This document shows, in pieces, positions 6,596-10,400 of a DNA stretch of 10,400 bases; position 1 is the first letter of the stretch; each line of letters starts with the position of its first letter. The stretch lies in NCBI GenBank assembly GCA_031283865.1, contig JAITAX010000240.1, forward strand, positions 1 to 10,400, given 5' to 3'. This DNA comes from Eubacteriales Family XIII. Incertae Sedis bacterium. Its GTDB lineage: Bacteria; Bacillota; Clostridia; Peptostreptococcales; Anaerovoracaceae. Made by a program: the position numbers and the translations under genes. The notes under the pieces were generated by a model, which had not been told where the DNA came from, ran no database searches, and was given only the letters and a program-made list of their open reading frames with translations.

Positions 6596-7489
6596 TTACT
6601 CGTCCCTGTAGCCGAGGGAACGCAGCGCGAAATCGCTGTCGCGCCAATTTTCGCGCACCTTGACCCAGAGTTGCAGGAACACCTTTACGCCGAGCAGGGC
6701 CTCGATGTCGGCGCGCGCGCGCTTCCCCACGCCCTTGAGCTTGCGGCCCTCCTTGCCTATAATCATGCCCTTGTGTGATTTTTTTTCGCAATAGATGACG
6801 GCGCCTATGCGCGTCAGCCCGCGCAGTTCCTCGTAGCTCTCGATTTCGACGGCGACGCCGTGCGGTATTTCGTCATCCAGATAGAGGAGCAGTTTTTCGC
6901 GGATCAACTCGCAGGCGATGAAACGCTCGGGGCAGTCCGTCACCGCGTCTTCGGGAAAGAACATCGGTCCGTCCGCAAGCAGATTTTTCAGTATGCCGAT
7001 CAGGCGATCCACATTCCTGCCCGTCAGGGCAGAAACGCCCAGCACTTCGTGAAACATTTCATGCTTTGCATAGGCGTCGTAAACGGCCTTGAACGCGTCC
7101 GGCGGCAGCAGATCGATCTTGTTGATAACCGCGATCCGCGGCGCAGAAATCCCCGCGAGCAGCTTCAATATGTGCGCGTCGCCGCTGCCCGGCGCGGAAT
7201 CCGCGACGAACAGCGTCGCATCCGTTTCTCGCAGCGTTTCCGAGGCCGTGCGCGTCATATAACTTCCGAGCTTGTTGCGCGGCTTGTGTATGCCCGGCGT
7301 GTCGATGAACACCATCTGCACGCTGTCCGCGTCATTTTCGGCGAGTGCGGTGTAAACGCCGCGGATGCGGTTGCGCGTCGTCTGCGGCTTCTCCGTCGCA
7401 ATCGCTATCTTCTCGCCCGCGATGCTGTTCAGCAGCGTGGACTTGCCCACGTTCGGCCGGCCTATTATGCCGATAAAACCCGACTTCAT
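6596..7489 (-). CDS. era: GTPase Era, 30S ribosome assembly
   Basis: 297 aa, full length. Era is an essential GTPase that binds the 3' end of 16S rRNA and checks late 30S maturation. The GTPase motifs are all present: G1 GRPNVGKS (10-17), G2 within KPQTTRNRIRG (35-44), G3 DTPG (63-66), G4 NKID (123-126) and G5 SAL (153-155). The C-terminal KH domain includes GMIIGKEGRKLKGVG (241-255), the RNA-binding loop. Start ATG at 7489 has a GGAG about seven bases upstream. It follows ybeY by 37 bp, and its stop TAA touches the recO ATG. In B. subtilis dgkA and cdd lie between the ybeY homologue and era; here they are absent. Confidence 0.97.
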   Translation of the reverse strand: MKSGFIGIIGRPNVGKSTLLNSIAGEKIAIATEKPQTTRNRIRGVYTALAENDADSVQMVFIDTPGIHKPRNKLGSYMTRTASETLRETDATLFVADSAPGSGDAHILKLLAGISAPRIAVINKIDLLPPDAFKAVYDAYAKHEMFHEVLGVSALTGRNVDRLIGILKNLLADGPMFFPEDAVTDCPERFIACELIREKLLLYLDDEIPHGVAVEIESYEELRGLTRIGAVIYCEKKSHKGMIIGKEGRKLKGVGKRARADIEALLGVKVFLQLWVKVRENWRDSDFALRSLGYRDE

Positions 7490-7526
7490 ATTCGCTCCGC
7501 CTCGCCGGCTTCACAGGCCCGCGCGT

Positions 7527-7979
7527 TTATCGCGTCAACCGCAGGCATTCCATGACGGCCTCCTCGCGCACGCGCATCTTCGAGCGTTCCCCGTCGGAAT
7601 CGTGTTCGTAGCCGAGCAGATGAAAGACGCTGTGCACGAACAGGTAGACGAGTTCACGCTCCGGGGAATGGCCGAAGTCGTCCGCTTGGAGCAGCGCCTG
7701 TTCCGAGCAGATTACGACGTCGCCGATCGAGGCGTAGGTCTCTTTCGGAATCTCCGCGCGCGCGGCGTACTGCGGAAAGGAAAGCACGTCCGTAACGCCG
7801 TCGTTCCCCCTGTACAAGCGGTTCAACTCGCGCATCTCGGCGGCGTCCACGAAGGTCACGCTGACCTCCAGCCTCTCCGGGTCGAAACCCTCATCCGCGG
7901 CGCAAAGACCGCCGGCCTCTCGCATGAGGCCGATCACCCTTTCGCCCGGCATCCTTTCATCGCTGAATACTATGTTCAT
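7527..7979 (-). CDS. ybeY: Endoribonuclease YbeY, rRNA maturation factor
   Basis: 150 aa, the normal size. YbeY is a zinc-dependent single-strand endoribonuclease involved in 16S rRNA 3'-end processing and ribosome quality control. The zinc motif is HSVFHLLGYEHD, with His116, His120 and His126 as ligands. Other conserved segments are TDVLSFP (63-69) and GDVVI (86-90). The ATG at 7979 has an excellent Shine-Dalgarno (TAAGGAG) four bases upstream. It lies 39 bp after phoH and 37 bp before era, a grouping found in many bacteria and consistent with shared roles in RNA metabolism. Stop is TAA. Confidence 0.96.
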   Translation of the reverse strand: MNIVFSDERMPGERVIGLMREAGGLCAADEGFDPERLEVSVTFVDAAEMRELNRLYRGNDGVTDVLSFPQYAARAEIPKETYASIGDVVICSEQALLQADDFGHSPERELVYLFVHSVFHLLGYEHDSDGERSKMRVREEAVMECLRLTR

Positions 7980-8018
7980 ACGCTCCTTACCGTTCCGCGC
8001 GCGAACGCGCCTCCGCCG

Positions 8019-9011
8019 TCAAGCCCCGTCATAATCCGTATCGTGCGGGTTGTCGCGCTCGTAGCGATCATATGCGCCGATGATCTTGCGAACGAGCGCG
8101 TGACGCACCACGTCGCTGTCTTTCAGAAAGCAGAACTTGATGTCCTTTATGGGTTTGAGCACCTCCATCGCGTGCTTTAAGCCCGATTTCTTTCCGCGCG
8201 GGAGATCGATCTGCGTGATATCGCCCGTCACGACGGCCCGCGCGCCGACGCCGAGCCGCGTCAGGAACATCTTCATCTGTTCTTTCGTCGTGTTCTGCGC
8301 CTCGTCGAGTATGATGAAAGAGCGGTCGAGCGTCCGGCCGCGCATATAGGCCAGCGGAACGACCTCTATGCTCTCGCGCTCCTTGAGCCGCAGCGCCGCG
8401 TCCTTGCCAAGCATCTCGTAGAGCGAATCATACAGCGGCCGCAGGTAGGGGTCGACCTTTTCTTGCAGGTCGCCCGGCAGGAAGCCAAGGCGCTCACCGG
8501 CTTCGACGGCGGGCCGCGCGAGCAGGATCTTCTCGACCTCCTTGTTCTTGAACGCGTTGATCGCCATCGCGACGGCGAGATAGGTCTTGCCCGTGCCGGC
8601 CGGTCCTATGCCGAATACGATTTCATGCTCGCGCATACTCTGCGCGTAGTCCGCCTGTCCCAGCGTCTTGGCCTTGATGGGTTTGCCGCGGTGCGTGAAG
8701 CAGATGGCATCCCTGTTCACCTTGTTCTCGTGGTAGGAAAGCCCCTCCTGCCGCAGACTGATCACGTAATTCACCGTCTGCGGGTCGAGCCTTTCACCCG
8801 ATTCAAGGATATCTATGAGTTCGGCGATCACCTCTTGCGCCTTGGCCGCATCGCCGCCTTTCAGCACGATCTCGTCCTGCCGTTGTACGATGTCCACGTC
8901 GTAATTGTCGCGAAGAATCCGCAGGTTCACATCCAGATTCCCAAACAGATCGTTCGTGATGTGATCGCGGTCGATCCGCATTTTTATTTCTTCTGCAATC
9001 AGGTTGTCCAA
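8019..9011 (-). CDS. phoH: PhoH family P-loop ATPase (PhoL/YbeZ type)
   Basis: 330 aa, typical of PhoH-like proteins next to ybeY. Residues 20-90 form the N-terminal region with NDLFGNLDVNLRILRD, matching the usual KH-like start. The ATPase core has Walker A GPAGTGKT (136-143), a conserved GERLGFLPGD segment (172-181) and Walker B IILDEAQN (233-240). It is thought to act with YbeY in RNA processing as an RNA-dependent ATPase or helicase; the biochemical role is not fully settled. The first possible start is a TTG at 9011, with AAAGGGAG only two bases upstream, which is unusually close. An ATG at 8981 (residue 11) with a weaker upstream purine run is the alternative. An intrinsic terminator ends 39 bp upstream, and I could not find a clear promoter between it and the gene. 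Confidence 0.94.
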   Translation of the reverse strand: MDNLIAEEIKMRIDRDHITNDLFGNLDVNLRILRDNYDVDIVQRQDEIVLKGGDAAKAQEVIAELIDILESGERLDPQTVNYVISLRQEGLSYHENKVNRDAICFTHRGKPIKAKTLGQADYAQSMREHEIVFGIGPAGTGKTYLAVAMAINAFKNKEVEKILLARPAVEAGERLGFLPGDLQEKVDPYLRPLYDSLYEMLGKDAALRLKERESIEVVPLAYMRGRTLDRSFIILDEAQNTTKEQMKMFLTRLGVGARAVVTGDITQIDLPRGKKSGLKHAMEVLKPIKDIKFCFLKDSDVVRHALVRKIIGAYDRYERDNPHDTDYDGA

Positions 9012-9050
9012 ATCTCCCTTTCGTGTGCGCGCCGGCGGGGAACGGTCGCG

Positions 9051-9093
9051 TTAAAGAAAAATTGGAGCGCTCGGAAAGACCGAAACACTCCAA
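9051..9093 (-). terminator. Rho-independent terminator after rpsU and the yqeY remnant
   Basis: On the minus strand TTGGAGTG (9086-9093) pairs with CGCTCCAA (9062-9069), 8 bp with one G-U. An inner TCGG/CCGA stem continues the hairpin, and the U-rich tract TTTTTCTTT follows. It sits 39 bp before the phoH start. Confidence 0.85.
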
Positions 9094-9124
9094 CAATCGT
9101 TCGCGCCTCAGCCGGCGCGGGCGC

Positions 9125-9334
9125 TTATTTCAGCTTCTCTTCTGCGAGTTTTAGAGCAGCGTCTCCGTCCGCAGCGCATTTAGGCTTCGATGTGACGGCG
9201 CCTATGCGTTTCCCCTTGCTTCAGCCGTTCGGTTCCGCGCCGCTCTCCGTAAGTTCACCCGCTGTTTCATCTGCGATCCTCCTGAGTGCCTCTGTGCCGA
9301 GTCGTCCGGGCAGGTATCCCGTCAATATTTCTTG
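9125..9334 (-). pseudogene. yqeY: Decayed yqeY (GatB/YqeY domain) fragment with in-frame stop
   Basis: Reading the minus strand from 9334 gives GQEILTGYLPGRLGTEALRR and on to ESGAEPNG, then an in-frame TGA (9221-9223). The same frame continues with SKGKRIGAVTSKPK and CAADGDAALKLAEEKLK to a TAA at 9125. From memory of the family, the first part matches the YqeY segment E-I-L-x-x-YLP-x-x-L-x-x-E-x-L. The second matches the C-terminal GKVMGAxxPKxKGxADGxxxxxxVxEKL block, including the conserved ADG. The N-terminal half is missing: homology begins at the rpsU stop codon, and upstream this frame is only the rpsU shadow. No start codon or ribosome binding site is evident. Classical Bacillota order places yqeY directly after rpsU. 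I infer an N-terminally deleted, decaying gene. Confidence 0.7.
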
Positions 9335-9501
9335 GCCTTTTTTCTTGCGGCTTCTGACTTCTTCTTCCTCTTCACGCTCGGTTTTTCGTAGTGCTCCCGC
9401 TTGCGCAGCTCCGACATAACGCCGTCCCGCGCGCAGGAGCGCTTGAAGCGCTTCAGAGCGCTTTCCAAGCTTTCGTTTTCCCTGACGATTACCTGTGCCA
9501 T
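9322..9501 (-). CDS. rpsU: 30S ribosomal protein S21
   Basis: 59 aa small basic ribosomal protein of the 30S subunit, near the 3' end of 16S rRNA. It reads MAQVIVRENESLESALKRFK, then the conserved RKREHYEKPSVKRKKKS and a basic tail ending KKAKKY. An in-frame extension to 9540 is unlikely: the ATG at 9501 has a strong AGGAGG (9512-9517) ten bases upstream, inside the longer frame, and the protein then matches the family start. It has its own strong promoter about 50 bp upstream and an intrinsic terminator downstream, so it is largely a single-gene unit. The TGA stop lies in AAATATTGACG, where the yqeY remnant frame starts. Confidence 0.96.
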   Translation of the reverse strand: MAQVIVRENESLESALKRFKRSCARDGVMSELRKREHYEKPSVKRKKKSEAARKKAKKY

Positions 9502-9511
9502 TCGTACCCCA

Positions 9512-9517
9512 CCTCCT
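9512..9517 (-). promoter_or_regulatory. Consensus Shine-Dalgarno of rpsU
   Basis: A perfect AGGAGG on the minus strand, ten bases before the ATG at 9501. It selects this start over the upstream in-frame codons. Confidence 0.8.
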
Positions 9518-9533
9518 TCTGGCGGATCCTTGC

Positions 9534-9545
9534 GTTGCATGCAAC
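9534..9545. repeat. Perfect 12-bp palindrome at the predicted rpsU transcription start
   Basis: GTTGCATGCAAC is fully self-complementary. With the -10 at 9552-9557, the predicted start is near 9545, so the palindrome covers about +1 to +12. A second, 11-bp palindrome (TGTATAATACA, 9549-9559) spans the -10 itself. Either could be an operator or chance; no regulator gene is nearby. Confidence 0.55.
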
Positions 9546-9551
9546 ATTTGT

Positions 9552-9580
9552 ATTATACATAAATGCGGGTGAAATGGCAA
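9552..9580 (-). promoter_or_regulatory. Sigma-70/SigA-type promoter for rpsU
   Basis: On the minus strand TTGCCA (-35, 9575-9580, one mismatch to consensus) is followed by exactly 17 bp and a perfect TATAAT (-10, 9552-9557). The start near 9545 gives a 5' leader of about 45 nt. Strength fits the heavy demand for a ribosomal protein. Confidence 0.8.
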
Positions 9581-9628
9581 GGAAAATTCGCTTTTTGCGG
9601 CGAGTTTTTTTGCCCGGGTTCTTTGCCG

Positions 9629-9653
9629 AAAAATCGCCGCGCTCTTTGCGGCG
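9629..9653 (-). terminator. Rho-independent terminator after the site-2 protease gene
   Basis: On the minus strand CGCCGC (9648-9653) pairs perfectly with GCGGCG (9635-9640) around a 7-base loop, followed by ATTTTT (9629-9634). An overlapping alternative stem (CGCTCTT/AAGAGCG) is also possible. It separates the protease gene from the rpsU promoter. Confidence 0.75.
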
Positions 9654-9695
9654 TTGCGAAGAGCGGAGAGGATTCCCAAGCCTCCGGCCGGCCGG

Positions 9696-10397
9696 CTAAA
9701 GGATCGGCCCGAGCAGCACGCCCCACGCCGCGTTCATAAAGCCGATCAGCGCCGAAAGCGCCGGCGACATAACGCGGTCCGTCACGTTGAGCAGGATCAG
9801 AACCATCAGGATCGGAAAGCCGAAGTTGTACAGGGTATACCAGAATCGATAGCGCCGCAGATCGAAGAGTTCCGTCACAATGTTGAAGCCGTCGAGCGGC
9901 GGCACGGGCAGGAGATTGAAGATCATCAGCACAAGGTTGATCCAAATGACGCCGTACAGGATGGGTTCGATTGCTCCGAGAAGACGCGCGCTCAGAAAAC
10001 CGCTGCGATAGGCGGCGGTCATAAGCGCGATGTAGATCCCGAAAAACAGAAAGGCCAGCACGAAGTTCGTCGCGACGCCCGCGATAGCCACGATGAAGCT
10101 CGAACGGCGCACATTCCTGAAGTTCTGCGGCGATATTTGGACGGGCTTGCCCCAGCCGAAGCCGATCAGCAGCAGCGCGAGCAGGCCGAACAAATCAAAA
10201 TGCCTGAACGGGTTCAGCGTGACGCGCCCCTGTAGGCGCGGCGTCGGATCGCCGAGCATGTCCGCGGCTTTCGCGTGGGCAAATTCATGCGCGGAAATGC
10301 CGATAACCAGACCCGGAATGAGCAGGATCTTATTGAATATCCACGTAATGGGATCGCTGAAGCTGCCCCCGCTCGTGGCGTGAACGGCCATAATCAA
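9696..10397 (-). CDS. Site-2 protease family (M50) intramembrane metalloprotease
   Basis: At least 233 aa, almost entirely hydrophobic, with about five or six membrane segments. The zinc site HEFAH (37-41) lies in the first core helix (VIGISAHEFAHAKAADMLGD). The third zinc ligand is in NLLPVPPLDG (161-170, Asp169), the family's second hallmark. GWGKPVQI (81-88) is typical of the short, PDZ-free YwhC-like group. Such proteases cut substrates within the membrane; the substrate here is unknown. The start is uncertain: a TTG at 10397 and an ATG at 10391 are possible, but the nine visible bases before the ATG contain no Shine-Dalgarno. The frame is open to the window edge, so the true start may lie outside. 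Stop is TAG, followed by a terminator. Confidence 0.93.
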   Translation of the reverse strand: MIMAVHATSGGSFSDPITWIFNKILLIPGLVIGISAHEFAHAKAADMLGDPTPRLQGRVTLNPFRHFDLFGLLALLLIGFGWGKPVQISPQNFRNVRRSSFIVAIAGVATNFVLAFLFFGIYIALMTAAYRSGFLSARLLGAIEPILYGVIWINLVLMIFNLLPVPPLDGFNIVTELFDLRRYRFWYTLYNFGFPILMVLILLNVTDRVMSPALSALIGFMNAAWGVLLGPIL

Positions 10398-10400
10398 GAG

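Noticed and set aside
9221..9223. In-frame TGA in the yqeY-like stretch as selenocysteine or a reassigned codon
   Set aside because: TGA is the genuine stop of recO, glyQS, the HAD gene and rpsU here. The site is not a known catalytic Cys/Sec position, the N-terminus is also missing, and no recoding hairpin is evident. Gene decay is simpler.
9588..9611. Plus-strand hairpin (TCGC/GCGA) followed by a T-run, resembling a terminator
   Set aside because: The stem is only 4 bp with an 8-base loop, and there is no plus-strand gene to terminate.
9221..9679. A 152-codon minus-strand frame overlapping rpsU
   Set aside because: Only its last 37 codons resemble a protein (the yqeY remnant). The rest runs through the protease terminator, the rpsU promoter and the rpsU coding region in another frame.
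1..10400. CRISPR array, tRNA/rRNA genes, insertion sequences, phage or defence genes
   Set aside because: I looked for spaced direct repeats, tRNA-like cloverleaf sequences, transposase or integrase motifs and long terminal inverted repeats, and found none.

Overview
The window is GC-rich bacterial DNA with all thirteen intact or edge-cut genes on the minus strand, so transcription runs from high to low coordinates. Gene content and order (rpsU, phoH, ybeY, era, recO, a one-subunit glyQS, radC-mreB, with low-GC-type promoters and strong Shine-Dalgarno sites) point to the Bacillota, most likely a GC-rich member of class Clostridia. TGA, TAA and TAG all end genes here, so the standard bacterial code applies.

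Layout in transcription order. (1) 10397-9696: an intramembrane site-2 protease (M50), closed by a hairpin terminator. (2) 9580-9051: a strong promoter, rpsU (ribosomal protein S21), a decayed yqeY fragment starting at the rpsU stop codon, and a second intrinsic terminator. (3) 9011-3600: a tight cluster phoH, ybeY, era, recO, a UBA/DUF4342-like protein and glyQS. These serve rRNA maturation, ribosome assembly, DNA repair and tRNA-Gly charging, with overlaps or zero gaps from era to glyQS. (4) 3509-1538: a promoter and about 130 nt leader, then a small P-loop ATPase of unknown role, a HAD phosphatase and a Nudix CoA-pyrophosphatase-like hydrolase. (5) 1537-1: an extended -10 promoter abutting the Nudix stop codon, radC, then the first two thirds of mreB, cut by the window edge.

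This is mostly a conserved housekeeping neighbourhood, and I see no CRISPR array, phage, transposon, defence system or novel gene cluster. The best observation is an unannotated yqeY pseudogene: its C-terminal part survives at the position expected from the classical rpsU-yqeY-...-phoH order, with the N-terminus gone and an in-frame TGA. Genes common elsewhere in this cluster (yqfC/yqfD, dgkA, cdd) are absent. Other points worth a look are the three-part DUF4342 protein with 11-residue amphipathic repeats, phased 11-bp repeats plus a perfect hairpin before mreB, palindromes over the rpsU promoter, and an inverted repeat just before the radC ribosome binding site.
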